NCBI GenBank assembly: GCA_933822405.4
Contig: CAKOGP040000513.1
Coordinates: 1 to 58,215, forward strand
From: Cylindrotheca closterium
Lineage: Eukaryota > Bacillariophyta > Bacillariophyceae > Bacillariales > Bacillariaceae
Reading direction: 5' to 3'
Length of the DNA stretch: 58,215 nt
In this document: piece after piece, positions 29,278-40,439 of the stretch
Position numbering within the stretch: position 1 is the first letter of the stretch
How the letters are laid out: each line of letters opens with the position of its first letter
The notes under the pieces: generated by a model
Databases searched by the model: none
Told to the model about the DNA's origin: nothing
The model's input: only the letters and a program-made list of their open reading frames with translations
Made by a program: the position numbers and the translations under genes

Positions 29278-30200
29278 CCATTTGGATCTCGGTGAGCTCA
29301 GTGTTAATCACAATGATGAAAGCAAGAAGAACTAACTATTTGGCTGATCAAAAGGATTGGAAGGCCAGGAAGAACGTGTTTGATAACAATAAACACAATG
29401 AGTCGTAATATATATTCGTGTGATACTCCACAACACGTGTCATATACAAACGAAAATCCCACGATCCACATTTTCGTGTGAAACCAAAAATTCATATACT
29501 CAACACAAGCCGTTGAACTTTCTGTGTATCAATCTTCATGTGATTGTTTGAACACATTGAAATAAGCGAATAGTTAACACGATGAATGGCAGTTGAACCT
29601 ATGAACATGGAGTCTAGCGATCGGAGACGTCACTAAACTCAACAAGTTCTCACTGCCATATTGTCACAATTTTAGTAAATCTGCACTTTTACATCAAACT
29701 ATTGTCTCTCAAGTTTTATACTTCTATTAAACTACTTCGCTTCAAATACATAACAGCTCTGTCTACAGATATTTTCTGACTGGTTATTACAGCCCAAATC
29801 GGATAACCAACAAGAATACAACACAAACAAATCAGGGATCTCAACCTACAAGAATCCTCCACCGGGTGGCACATCGCCTTTTTCCCACATCAAGCGCATA
29901 GCTTTCCAAACGTCAACGTAACAGCAGAACCATCCGACACATCAAGCGCATAGCTTCTTCCCAACATTGAGCGCATAGCTTTCCCAAATTAGCGATTGCA
30001 CCCGAACCAACATTTCCTCGTCGTCACCGAGCGACGACACAACAGGGCACACCGAACCACTTGATCTACTTCACGTCTTCAACAGTGCCATCAACGAAAC
30101 AGCAGAAACAGAGGGAGCAATCGCACCCAAACCAACCGAACCAGAACAGTCTCCTTTTCTTACTTTACGGCCTCAATCGTTCCTTACGATCCAACCAACC
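29278..30200 (+). other. copia-C 5' LTR and leader, no gene
   Basis: AT-rich sequence with only short frames. GCGCATAGCTT recurs three times (29890, 29945, 29970) as an irregular short repeat within the leader. The LTR/leader boundary could not be placed. Confidence 0.45.
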
Positions 30201-31826
30201 ATGGCTCAAGGAGTATATCCACCAACTCCACCAGCTGGACCCACACCACCATCTGGGGCGACAGCACCAACAAGTGGCGTGCTCTTCAGCCCAACAACTC
30301 CAACTCTTGGGAACAAGGTCCGCACCAGCTCCAGCACCGAAACCGCTTGGACTGGAGGGAAACCCAATCCGACCCGTACTGGCCTTGATCCTTCAGCTTC
30401 CACTACCATGGAACATCCGGGACAGTTGCGTCCCACAGGCTATGAAGCAATGAAAAGCGCCACCTACCGCAGAACGTCTGACCTCGTTTCGATCACCAAG
30501 AAGACGAAGATGACTAGATTCAAGAAGGAACTTTGGCAAACTGCAGTCTCCCGAGGACTGGACTCCGTCATGTACCTTCCTCGCAGCGGCGACCAGATCT
30601 CCGTTGTGACAAGCTCCGATATGTTCACGAAAGAGGAAGCTGAGCTTGAATACACCAAGATTCTCCCGACGTATGACAGCTACTGCAGATCCAATGACAG
30701 GGACGCTGCACACTTACTCATGAACGCCATTGATCCAGATCTTCGAAAGGAAGTTGAACTATTCCACAACACCACTGATGGGTTTATTGTTGTATGGTAC
30801 GTTCTCCTTCGTCTCCTCTATGACAACAACATCGACCGCAAACGCAACATTGAATCCGAGCTTCGGAAGGTTGCCGTCACAAGCTACCCACAACAGAATG
30901 TCAACGCCATTGTTGCCACCTTCCTCAACATGGCAGAAGAACTTGACGATATGGATGACTACAATCACGACAACACCATCAAGATGCTCGACACTCTTTC
31001 CTATGCCGGTGGTGGAACCGATCCAAGCAATCCCGACACCCTCTACTTCCGCAGCCAAATTATGACTCTTCGCAGCCGTGTGGACGATGCTCTCATCGCT
31101 ATCCGAGGACTATCAGCGGCTAGCGCTACCACTTACATGGTGGCACATGATGTTCACTACCGTCAAGTCCTCATGAAAGTCCAAAAGTCTTACCTTCAGC
31201 TCTTCAACAACCACAAGTGGCCCCCAGCAAACACCCCTCTCGACTCTCGTACTCCGTCCGCCCTGCAAGCCAACAACGTACTGACCCAGAAGCACCTGAA
31301 GGAACAGTTTCGTGCCTTTCTGCTCCAACAAGCACAAGGAAACAACACCAACACCAACACCAACACCAACACCAACACCAACAATAGCAACAACAATAGC
31401 AACAACAATAGCAACAACAACAATCGCAATGGTGACCGCACCGGTAACGCACCTCCCAATCCCAAGCGGGTCCAACCCTCAATTGCTAACGGCGACGTTC
31501 CTATTGCAACCGTGGACGGGGTTCCACACTTCAGGAAGAACATCAACGGCAAGGACATGGATTGGTGCCAGACTTGCAAACGTTTCACCAACACCCACGC
31601 TACTCATCAGCATGGCTCCGGTACCAACACCAACACCAACACCAACACCAACACCAACACCAACACCAACAACCACAACCACAACCACAACCACAACCAC
31701 AACCACAACAACAGCAACAGCAACAGCAACAACAACAACAACAACAACAACAACGTTGACGTCGCTCCTGTTGCTGTTGTCGAAGGGTTGCCAATTGACG
31801 GGTATGTTTGCGATTGTTTCGAATGA
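30201..31826 (+). CDS. copia-C gag
   Basis: An open frame of 541 codons from ATG, probably the structural capsid protein that packages the element RNA in the cytoplasm. Residues 1-100 are Pro/Thr/Ser-rich. About 100-370 are alpha-helical, with MTRFKKELWQTAVSRGLDSV and LFNNHKWPPANTP. About 375-420 is an Asn/Thr repeat. A Cys/His cluster WCQTCKRFTNTHATHQH lies at about 455-470. Low-complexity Asn/Thr, Asn/His and Asn runs then extend to about 520. The last ~23 residues are translated from the antisense strand of the inserted host-like fragment, so the natural gag end is lost. No gag-pol fusion is visible. Confidence 0.75.
   Translation: MAQGVYPPTPPAGPTPPSGATAPTSGVLFSPTTPTLGNKVRTSSSTETAWTGGKPNPTRTGLDPSASTTMEHPGQLRPTGYEAMKSATYRRTSDLVSITKKTKMTRFKKELWQTAVSRGLDSVMYLPRSGDQISVVTSSDMFTKEEAELEYTKILPTYDSYCRSNDRDAAHLLMNAIDPDLRKEVELFHNTTDGFIVVWYVLLRLLYDNNIDRKRNIESELRKVAVTSYPQQNVNAIVATFLNMAEELDDMDDYNHDNTIKMLDTLSYAGGGTDPSNPDTLYFRSQIMTLRSRVDDALIAIRGLSAASATTYMVAHDVHYRQVLMKVQKSYLQLFNNHKWPPANTPLDSRTPSALQANNVLTQKHLKEQFRAFLLQQAQGNNTNTNTNTNTNTNNSNNNSNNNSNNNNRNGDRTGNAPPNPKRVQPSIANGDVPIATVDGVPHFRKNINGKDMDWCQTCKRFTNTHATHQHGSGTNTNTNTNTNTNTNTNNHNHNHNHNHNHNNSNSNSNNNNNNNNNVDVAPVAVVEGLPIDGYVCDCFE
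31345..31430 (+). repeat. AACACC and AACAGC microsatellite in gag
   Basis: Seven or so AACACC units followed by AACAAC/AATAGC units, encoding Asn-Thr and Asn-Ser runs. Confidence 0.9.
31622..31755 (+). repeat. AACACC / AACCAC / CAACAA microsatellite
   Basis: Successive runs of ACCAAC, CACAAC, AGCAAC and CAA units, encoding Asn-Thr, Asn-His and Asn runs. The right end is the junction with the antisense host-like fragment, which itself continues in a CAG/CAA-type run, so the junction may have formed within repeats. Confidence 0.9.
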
Positions 31827-32440
31827 GTAACAGAATGGAAACAATGACCGAGGCACCAAAGACAAAACCAATCAGTTTGTTGGTGGGCGATATTTGGTAT
31901 TCTTGATGATTAATATTGTCTTCTCCTTCATCCGCTTTGGGAGAAAAGAACTTGCTGGTGTTGTTGCTGTTGTTGTTGTTGTTGGTTTCATCATCACCGT
32001 CAACAAGTGATGTCTTATTGTTGTTCACCAACCTTGAAGAAGGAGCTTCCGATGGGGATGCTGTGGGCATGAAGTCATTGGGACTTGGTTCGTCATTCTC
32101 ATTAGCAGTTGATGGTAGAATACTGCTGCTACCATCAGCAAGACTTGGAGTCAAGAGAAAACACGACAGCAGGAATGCGGTGAACATAACCCATGATGAT
32201 AATGTCGTTGGTGTTCGCTTGAACTTCATGTTTCAATGATAATGCTGATTGCACAGGAAGAGAGCAGATGTAAGTAATGAGAAGATTTGAGCTAGGCTAT
32301 GGTGCCGTATGGGTGAGGATACTGTGTATGATGAGAGCAGTGCCGTGTTGCGTTGTGTCCTGTGTCTGCACGATACGCACTCTTTCGTTGTTGTTGCGCT
32401 TCTCTTAGATGCAAAACTGTAATACCTTCAACGTCACCTC
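31756..32440 (-). pseudogene. Host-like membrane protein fragment, antisense inside copia-C
   Basis: A minus-strand frame starts at ATG 32229 and runs about 158 codons before entering the microsatellite. Residues 1-31 look like a signal peptide: basic MKFKR, a hydrophobic core MFTAFLLSCFLLTP, and a cleavable SLA-D site. Residues 32-118 are rich in Ser, Asn, Pro and acidic residues, like a secreted domain. Residues 119-136 are one membrane segment (LIGFVFGASVIVSILLLI), followed by basic RNNRKHTR. This is a type I membrane protein layout and unlike any retroelement protein. The ~210 bp upstream (32230-32440) reads like a compact 5' UTR and promoter. The 3' part of the gene is absent. The function is not recognised. 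Confidence 0.5.
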
Positions 32441-32485
32441 AACATTTCGTGTAGACTGATAAGTAAAAAAATACTTCCACCGGAT

Positions 32486-33658
32486 ATTTATTTTGGCACC
32501 TTCAACATCGCCAACTACAACTTCTACGTATCCTCTGGTATCACCTCCCAGAATGTGCTTGACGTGATTGCTCCTCCTGCTCTTGTCGAATCTGTCTCTG
32601 ACGATGTTCACGACGACACCATCCCTATCATCGACCGCAATGCTGTCACCGCTCATCACTGGTGTGTTCCTGTTGACTCCTTTCCCCACTCTCACTCCAC
32701 TACCACATCTGCACTCGACTCTCCTACTGTTGAGACCGTCACTGACGACAATGACAATGCAACCATCATCCCTACCATTGACCGCGACGACGTCACCATT
32801 CAACACTGGTGTGTCCCAGTTGATTTCTTCACCAACTCTGACTCCGCTGCCATGCATGGGCCTGCCGTCAACTACGACTCTGACAATGATGACATGCCTC
32901 CTTCCCTCATGGACCGCACTTCGGATCACGAGTCTGACGACGACTCTGTTCTTGATGATTCCTCTTCCGTCCTTCCCCAGGAAACTACGATTCCCACCTA
33001 TCGCCTTCATCCACCTGCATCACGCCCAGCATCGCTTTGGCGTCCACTTGCCCTACTCCTGCCACCTCTCTTCCTTGGGCTTCGATTCCTCCTTCCGTTT
33101 CTTGCTACCCACACCAACCGTGGTTTGTCGCAAGCCTCCATGATGGTCCAAGACTTCCCCATTCTTTCCTTTCTGGCTACCCAGGCCAACCGAGGTTTTC
33201 TTCACCTGTGGTCTATTGTCTCCCACCATCCCACTACCATCGCATTTCGCGCCTTTGGCTCTGCCTTCCCTTCCATCTTCGCTGAGCACCGATGTTCCTG
33301 GTCCGCTCTACCCTTTTGGCTCTGGCTGGTCCTTGCAGTTTTTATCCTCATCGGACCCCAATGCCTCTGTACCCCTGCCCCTCCCCCTCCCCGCCACGTT
33401 CGACGTCATCTTGCCCGCCTGCACCATCGGCAGCGCCGTCCCAAACCCACTATGCAGTTCCCTTCCTTCTGTCATCCACGCTACCAACCTTCGCGCGCCC
33501 AGCTTCTTTCCTGATGCCAATGGCGGCGGGTATCCACCGGCCTCAGCGGCTCCAAGGCTTCAGCGATTCCTACCAACCTCAGCCACCTTTATGTCAACTT
33601 CCACCGTTGTAAAGCACGCCACCGATGTCAATACAAATCGCAACATTGTCGCCGTTGG
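32486..33658 (+). pseudogene. copia-C pol, variable region before protease
   Basis: An open frame from about 32486 to 33514 encodes an acidic Asp/Ser/Thr-rich stretch. It contains a duplicated block (IIDRNAVTAHHWCVPVD at about 32630 and TIDRDDVTIQHWCVPVD at about 32775) and then a Pro/Leu-rich, hydrophobic segment. The right frame beyond about 33000 is uncertain, since two frames are long and similar in composition. It connects to the protease frame with at least one shift near 33514-33660. I cannot assign a domain. Confidence 0.4.
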
Positions 33659-34890
33659 ATGTCGCCCTACACTCGGAGACTCCGATCCCTTCAGCTACAC
33701 CAGCTTGCCTCTTCAATGCGGCTCACACAGCTCCGCGCCGGTTTCAAGGCTCAGGCTCAGCATCAACAACATTGCAAACAGCGAGGACTCCTGGTTATCG
33801 ATCAAATTCACCAGTGGAACTGGCAAACTCAACACAGTCAGCATATGTCGGAACAGCTGTTACAAGGCGACCTCTCTCCCATTCTCCCGGATCTGATCTC
33901 GTCCCCTTCCCCAGTTGCCTCTTTCCCCAGCTGGGATGATGACTCCGTCTCCACCAGCTGCTTCAGTGAGATCGATGCGCACGATTCTGATCCTCCTGAT
34001 CCCACACCTTCCGTCCTCATCAATCAACATGGAACCGTGTCCATCTACAACGCCACCACGACTATTGCTACCTCCATCGCCGAGTTCGCTCAGGATCACC
34101 TATTCCTCTCCAAGACATCTGCCAACATGGAACCAGCGTTTCCTGTCATCTGGGACTCTGGAGCCTCGGTGTGTGTCACACCCCACCAGCGTGACTTTGT
34201 CGGCACGCTCCACTCCCCTCCCAACTCCAGCACCAAAGGGATCGGAGGCCCCATTGAGGTCACCGGATGCGGACATGTCGCATGGACGTTCAAGACCACC
34301 ACCAACACCTTCCGTACTTTGATTCTGCCAGCCATTCTAGTTCCCTTGGCCAACCAACGTCTTTTGGGCACCAGCTCCCTCCTTCATTGTCACTCCAAGG
34401 AAACCATCTCCCTTTCCTCTGACAGCATGCTACTCTCTGGAACCACTAGCGACGGTGCCTCTACACGACCCATTGCAGTGGACATCTCTCCCACCAACAA
34501 CTTACCTACCGGTACGGCATACCGCGTCATTGATTCTCCGCAACCAACTCCCGAGGCCCACGCTGACGATGTCACTGTGGCAATCAACAACCTCCACAGT
34601 TCCCAAGGCCCAGCTCCGACATCATCTCGCACTGATCGAAACTCTTTCATGATGTCCAGCATTGCCAAAGTCCGTTGCCATAACATCAACCTTGACGACG
34701 GTGACAAGGAATGGTTGAAATGGCATCACCGTCTTGGCCACCATTCATTCGCCATTGTACGCTTCTTGATGCGCACCGGAACCCTTGCTAAAAGTCAACG
34801 CATGCGGACGCTGCACACCCACATTTCCAAACAAGTTGAACCACCCAAGTGTGCCGCATGTTGCTACGCCAAAGCTAAACTCATGCTCGC
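33659..34890 (+). pseudogene. copia-C protease and pre-integrase domain
   Basis: Open frame leading to an aspartic protease with VIWDSGASVCVTPHQRDF (about 34146; Asp-Ser-Gly). It is followed by the zinc-binding pre-integrase domain: KWHHRLGHHSFAIVRFLMRT (about 34717) then CAACCYAKAK (about 34854), giving the His/His and Cys/Cys of an HHCC finger. The frame continues to 35092, but the correct integrase frame is entered by a 1-base shift near 34880. The protease would cut gag-pol inside the particle. Confidence 0.8.
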
Positions 34891-37260
34891 GTCAAGGATG
34901 CTCCCAGCTCTCTTTGCGCCAACACTCTTTATCCCGGTCAAGAGGTATCCGTCGATCATCTTGTTTCATCTGTTCCTGGCCGAACCTACACTGGCTACGG
35001 GAAAGTTCACAAGTCTGAGATGTTCCGCAGATCTGCTATCTTCGTCGACAATGCGACAGGATATATCTTCGTTCAACATCAGAAATCCCTGAACACCCAC
35101 GAAAAATTACGGGCCAAGGAAATGTATGAGGCGAATTGTCGTGACCTTGGTGTTGTTCCTCAAAAATACCGCAGTGACAACGCTGCTGTCTTCCACAGCC
35201 ACGAATACAAGCAACACCTTGAAGCCTTCAGTCAAACTCAAAAGTTCGCTGGTGTTGGCCAACACCATGCCAATGGCATTGTCGAAAAGGCCATTCAGGA
35301 CATTCAATCTACTGCCCGCACGTTGCTCGTTCACCTTGCCATCCGTTGGCCCGAACAAGCCGATCTCGCTCTCTGGCCAATGGCCATCGACCATGCAGTC
35401 TTCCTCCACAACCACCTCCCCGATGTCGACACTGGTCTCACACCCATGGACAAATTCTCCCGCCAACGTTGGCCCCACTCCAAATATCACGATATCCATG
35501 TGTTTGGATGCCCCATCTACGTTCTTGACAAGAAAATCGCGGATGGTAAGACTCTCCCCAAGTTCTTGCCACGCTCCGAACGCTACGTTCACCTTTGGTT
35601 CAGTCCCTTTCACGCAAGCACAGTGGTCCGCAACCCTCGCACCGGTGCCATCACACCCCAATTCAATTGCATCTTTGATGACTGGTTTGTCACATTATCC
35701 GCCAACATCGACGATGTCCCCACCTTCATGGAGGAACAGTGGCAGCATCTCTTTGGCGACTCCCAATTTCAATTTCCCACTGATGATAATGATCCTCCTT
35801 CCTTGACACCTCAATCTCAAGTCCCCCTATCTTATGAGCCTTCCGCTCTTGGTTCCTTTGAACCTTCCACCAGCCGCTACGCCGGCACCCAACCTACCCT
35901 ATCTGATCCCTCCGTTTTCTGTGAACCCTCCCAACCTTCGTTTGAGAGGGAGAGGGTGTCAGTTGAGAGGGAGCAGTCTCCTCCCGCCAATATTCCTTCA
36001 TCCACAAATACTGGCAATCCTACTCCATCACCCCTTCAGAGGGAGCAACAAACTCAGTCAAAGAGTCCCCATAAAACGGCACGCAAAACTCCCATTGACC
36101 TACCATCATCATCAATTCCGCCAACATCATCATCCGGACCACCATTGCGACGCAGTACACGATCCACCAGAGGTAAACCGGCTCCCATTCTCGATCCCAA
36201 CCCCCATTCTAAGACCTACGTCTCCAAACCTTTGCCATCCTCCAACTTGGCCGAGATCAATCCATCAAACGATCCCGACTTCAATGACACCGAAAACCTC
36301 CATTCGTTCCCAAAGGACACTCCATTTCTTGCCAACGAGGATCTGGTATTGACCACCAGCCATCCTTCATACAGACGATTCAAGACTCAACCAGAGTCAG
36401 ATGATGGTGGTATTTGTGGATTCTATGACCTCCATTTCTCCTACCTTGGCTACACCACCACAAACACTCCCAAATTTGTGTTTCTTGACAGCAAGGCACC
36501 ACCTGATTCGATCGAATTTCTCAAAACTGGCACCACCGACCCTGATATTTTAAGCTGGGATGAAGCTATGGCTGGTCCTGATCGAGACAAGTGGCGTGAG
36601 GCTGCCTTGAAGGAGATCAGAGCACTCGAACACAAGCGCACATGGTTGGAAGCCCCAGAATCCAATGCCACAGTCAGAGTAATTCCTGGCACTTGGGTTT
36701 TTCGAGTCAAACGCGCGCCAGATGGATCCATCATCAAATTCAAGGCCAGATGGGTATTACGAGGTGATCTTCAGGACCTGGACATGGACACCACCGCTGA
36801 AGTCGTCGCTTGGTCCTCGGTCCGCACATTTATGGTCCTTAGTCTCAAGCTTGGATGGGTCATGAAGTCGATCGATTTCACCAATGCCTTTCTCCATGCC
36901 AAACTACCAGACAATCTGGAAATGTTTGCTCACCTACCAAGAGGCTTCTACTCTAATATGAGAAGTATCACTGGTGAACGAACAGTACTACACCTCAAGA
37001 AGTCTGCATATGGGACAGTTATTGCGCCAAGGCTATGGTACAAACATTCAATGAAGGCATTTCACAAGCTTGGATTTGAAAGCTCCTCCTACGATAAATG
37101 CTTCCTTATTCGCAAAGACATGATGATTGTCGTTTATGTCGACAACTGCGGTATCAGCACTGACAAACCAGAGAAAATCGATGAACTTGTCAACCAGCTG
37201 AAAGAAAAGGGATTTGATTTGGAGATTGAAGGCGACTTTGAAACGTTTCTTGGAGTTTAA
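34890..37260 (+). pseudogene. copia-C integrase and reverse transcriptase
   Basis: Entered after the shift near 34880. The integrase catalytic triad is complete: Asp in EVSVDHLV (about 34942), Asp in YRSDNAAVF (about 35170), Glu in HANGIVEKAIQDI (about 35270). A long Pro/Ser linker follows, with EREQ motifs (35930-36060). RT begins near 36560: WVFRVKRAPDGSIIKFKARW (about 36696), motif A KSIDFTNAFLHAKL (about 36865; Asp present), LKKSAYGTVIAPRLWYK, and motif C VVYVDNCGIS (about 37130), where the second Asp of YVDD is Asn (AAC at 37144-37146). A TAA at 37258-37260 stops the frame at FLGV, where Gln (CAA) is usual. Confidence 0.85.
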
Positions 37261-38163
37261 ATTCGCCAGATGAAGGATGGTAGATACCACCTCCTTCAAG
37301 AAGGGCTCATCAAGAAGGTGCTCGAAGCCGCCAGGATGACCGACTGCAGTCCCAATCACGTTCTGGCTGCACCAACCCCACTAGGAAAGGACCCTAACGG
37401 AGAAAGTTGGTCCCAACATCCCTGGCGCTACAGCTTAATCTACCTCTGCACAAATACTTGCCCAGACATCAGCTATGCAGTCTCCTGTGCGGCCCGCTTC
37501 AACAGCAATCCAAAAGTCAGCCATGCCACCGCCGTCAAGACAATCCTTCGTTACCTCAAGAAGACATCCGACAAAGGGTTGATTGTGAACTTTAATGGGA
37601 CTCTTGACCTTGAAGCATACTGTGATGCAGATTTTGCAGGACTGTTCAAATCTGAGGCTCCATATGATCCAGCAGTGTCTCGGTCTCGTGGCGGATATAT
37701 CATTTTCCTTGGAGGAGTTCCTCTCATTTGGAAAAGCTCGCTCTTATCGTGCATTACTCTCAGCACTCTCGAGGCTGAATATGTTCAACTTTCTCGCTCC
37801 ATGACGGTTCTTCTGGGGCTCAAGAATCTAATCGAAGAACTTCTTCCACGGCTCCAACTTCCAAACTTGACCGCTTTTGTTCGCTCCATCATCTTGGAAG
37901 ACAATGCTGGTGCACTACTTCTCGCTATCGGTCAAGGAATCACCAATCGCACCCGCTATCTGAGCCAGTTCTATCATCATTTCTGGTCCTTTGTCCATCG
38001 CCCTCAAGATGGCCCTCCTCAAAACAATCCCAATGGTCCTTGGCATGACGGAAAAATCAAAGTATCCAAGATTACCACTGACAAGCAACGAGCAGACATC
38101 TTCACTAAAGGTCTGACTCGAGTTCCATTCAAACGCAACCGTTTCTCCATCAATGGATGGTAA
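37261..38163 (+). pseudogene. copia-C RT end and RNase H
   Basis: Continues in frame after the TAA. It holds the RT connection region and then RNase H: YCDADFAGLF (about 37620; first Asp), STLEAEYVQLSRS (about 37770; Glu) and LEDNAGALLLAIGQG (about 37898; second Asp). It ends with RFSINGW and a TAA, a usual copia polyprotein end. All visible catalytic residues are kept. Confidence 0.85.
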
Positions 38164-38250
38164 TCATTCTCTCTTTGAGAGTCTCTCTTTGAGAGTCTCT
38201 CTTTGAGAGGGAGAGTCGGAATATATATTCCGATAATTGCATGACTCGGT
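38164..38250 (+). repeat. Repeated purine tract and palindrome at the copia-C 3' end
   Basis: CTCTCTTTGAGAGT is repeated three times (38170-38210), ending in TTTGAGAGGGAGAG, the probable polypurine tract. An 18-bp perfect palindrome, TCGGAATATATATTCCGA, follows at 38216-38233 and is probably the start of the 3' LTR. Homology to copia-B gag begins soon after. Confidence 0.6.
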
Positions 38251-38279
38251 GTTGTCGTGAGAAGATAGCTGTAGCGCAT

Positions 38280-38760
38280 TCTCCTCCCGTCAATTTCCAA
38301 ATGTACGGTAAGAAGGAATCATGGGAAAGATTCATGGCCAACGGGTTTCTGTATAATTCCAATAGAGCCAAGTATCAATCAAGAATCGATGGAATGATGG
38401 CGCAGTACACATTGAAGCATCTGGATTTCAAACAACGTTGTACATTTCCAACTACTTTGGAAAATGCTGCTGATGTTTTGAATCAACACAAGCACGATAA
38501 CAGGAAGAAGAATTTGAATGGAGGAAATTCGAATGGACAAGGCAAACAAAACAAATCAAACAACAATCAAAATGACGGAGCTCAGTTTTCGCAACAACAA
38601 CTCGAGCGTGTTTTGTATGCGGATTAAAAGATCATGTCGCACCTCAATGTGCGGACAATTTGATGCCGCAGGAAAAGTGGAAAAGCCCGGACAAATATAG
38701 GGATTATTAGGACAAGAATGGTCGTGGTAATCAACAAAATATGCAACATGATGAAAATGC
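38280..38760 (+). pseudogene. copia-B2 gag C-terminal part
   Basis: Includes YTLKHLDFKQRCTFPTTLE and an Asn/Lys/Gln-rich linker. After a frame change near 38610 there is a CCHC zinc knuckle CFVCGLKDHVAPQC (C-x2-C-x4-H-x4-C). A TAG follows at about 38708. Homologous to the copia-A gag end. Confidence 0.75.
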
Positions 38761-40384
38761 AACACGTGATGATAATGAATCAGGAGATTCAAATACTCAA
38801 TGGAACTATGGACGTTCCAACAATGGATCCCATGGAGGACAATTTATTCAACAAGGACATACTGACAATCATCCAAGACAACAAGGGATGATGTTATTTC
38901 AACACAACAATACTGGTATCCACTTGGATAGTGGATCTACTTTTCATTTGCGAACCAATGAAGGTATTCTAAAAGATTTTCACAAATGGACGGATGGAAG
39001 AGGATTTATATTTGATGAAGTTCCTGCTGGAATGGAACTAGATGAAATTCACATAGGACCTAATAATTTAAATGATGATATGGAAGGGTACTGTGCTCTA
39101 CAGAGTGTGGAGAAGAACAAAGAGGGTTTCACAAACAAACAAGTGAAACGAACAAATATTGCACAAAGTGGCTATCATATGATGGGAGCACCTGGTGCAG
39201 AACTATTCAAGTTGGCGATTTGGGGAAATTTTTTCAAAAATTGTCCAATTACGGAGGAAGATGTTAATATCTCTGAAAAGATATATGGACCGAGCGTTTC
39301 AACAATTAAGGGCAAACAAAAGCGACCAACACCAAAGGCGGTGGTTGGTGATTGGATTGAAATGCCCAAGGAACTCCTGAAACACAATTCATACCTGAAT
39401 TTATGCATTGACGTTATGTTTATCAACAATGTCGCGTTTTTGTCAGTATTGACAAAGCAATCAAATTCCGATTCTGTACTGGACTGAACTGAAAGATTGG
39501 ACAAAAGATGCTATCTACAAGTCAATTGACAAAATTTTACGCATTTATAATCATGCGGAATTTTGAATCAAAACTATTTATTGAGACAACAAATTCAAAC
39601 CAGTATTTGATGACGTGAAAGATAACATGGATGTGACCATGAATTATGCCACGCCGGGCGAACACGAACCAACTATTGAGCACAGCAATCAAACATTGAA
39701 AGGATTATTCTGAGCACACTATCATCGAATGGTGTTCAAAGCAATTCCCAAGGTTTTGACTATTGCTTTACTCAAGCATGTGACAAAGGTTAGTAACTTT
39801 TATCCTGCAAAGGAGGGAATTTCGAAATATTACAGTCCACATATGATTGTGAGACGAAAACCGGTGGATTTTTCAAAAGAATGTGTTGCTGAAATTGGAT
39901 CCTTTGTACAAGGATATGGTCACATGACCAACAACAGTCAACAATCAAGAATGATTGATGGTATTTATCTTGGGGTGAATGACAGCATATGTTACTTGAT
40001 CTTAATACCAAAAAAGGCAGTAACAAGACCCTATGCAACGGTACTTCTGATCACCAAACAAGTGATCAAAATTGTGGAACAAATGGCACACGACAAGGGC
40101 GTTTGTGATTTGCGTACTTATCATTGGAAGAATGGTGAAATCATATTGGATGGTGATTTGCTTGCAGGAGTGGACCCAGATGAACTATTGGATGATACAT
40201 ATATTCCATGCAAAAATGAATACAAACGAAGCGATGAGAATCTTCGTAATGAAACGATTGATCAAGATGAAATCGATGCTTTACCTGAAGAAGCGGAAGA
40301 ATTTATTGAAAACTATGATGATGAGCACACCAAAAATGTCAAAGAACAGACAGAAGACAGGAGTGTTGCAAGTATTTATGAATG
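38741..40384 (+). pseudogene. copia-B2 protease and integrase remnant
   Basis: The protease is marked by IHLDSGSTFHLRTN (about 38919; Asp-Ser-Gly). About 200 bp between protease and pre-integrase seems missing compared with copia-A2. The pre-integrase has GPSVSTIKGKQKRPTP (about 39290). Integrase blocks are ATPGEHEPTIEHSNQTLKG (about 39650) and YYSPHMIVRRKPVDFSK (about 39830), with stops between. A C-terminal region ILDGDLLAGVDPDELLDD (about 40145) and an acidic tail end at 40384. The first part of the catalytic core is not intact. Confidence 0.7.
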
Positions 40385-40439
40385 ATCGAGATGAAGAATT
40401 GATGATGAAAATTCCGATCAAGACCCCAATCCAAATGAC

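Larger units (their letters stand above)
29398..38250 (+). mobile_element. copia-C, nearly full-length Ty1/copia element
   Basis: Plus-strand element with gag (30201-31826) and pol (about 32486-38163) in the order protease, pre-integrase, integrase, RT, RNase H. The LTRs are not clearly resolved. GAGTCG-x-AATATATATTC occurs at 29399 and again at 38213, which may be the two LTR starts; if so, the 3' LTR is cut to about 35 bp by copia-B2. The coding region has one frameshift in integrase, one stop in RT, and a foreign antisense segment between gag and pol. Confidence 0.7.

Noticed and set aside
31196..31594. Minus-strand Leu/Val- or Cys-rich frames over the gag microsatellites
   Set aside because: Low-complexity mirror translations of AAC/ACC runs in copia-C gag.
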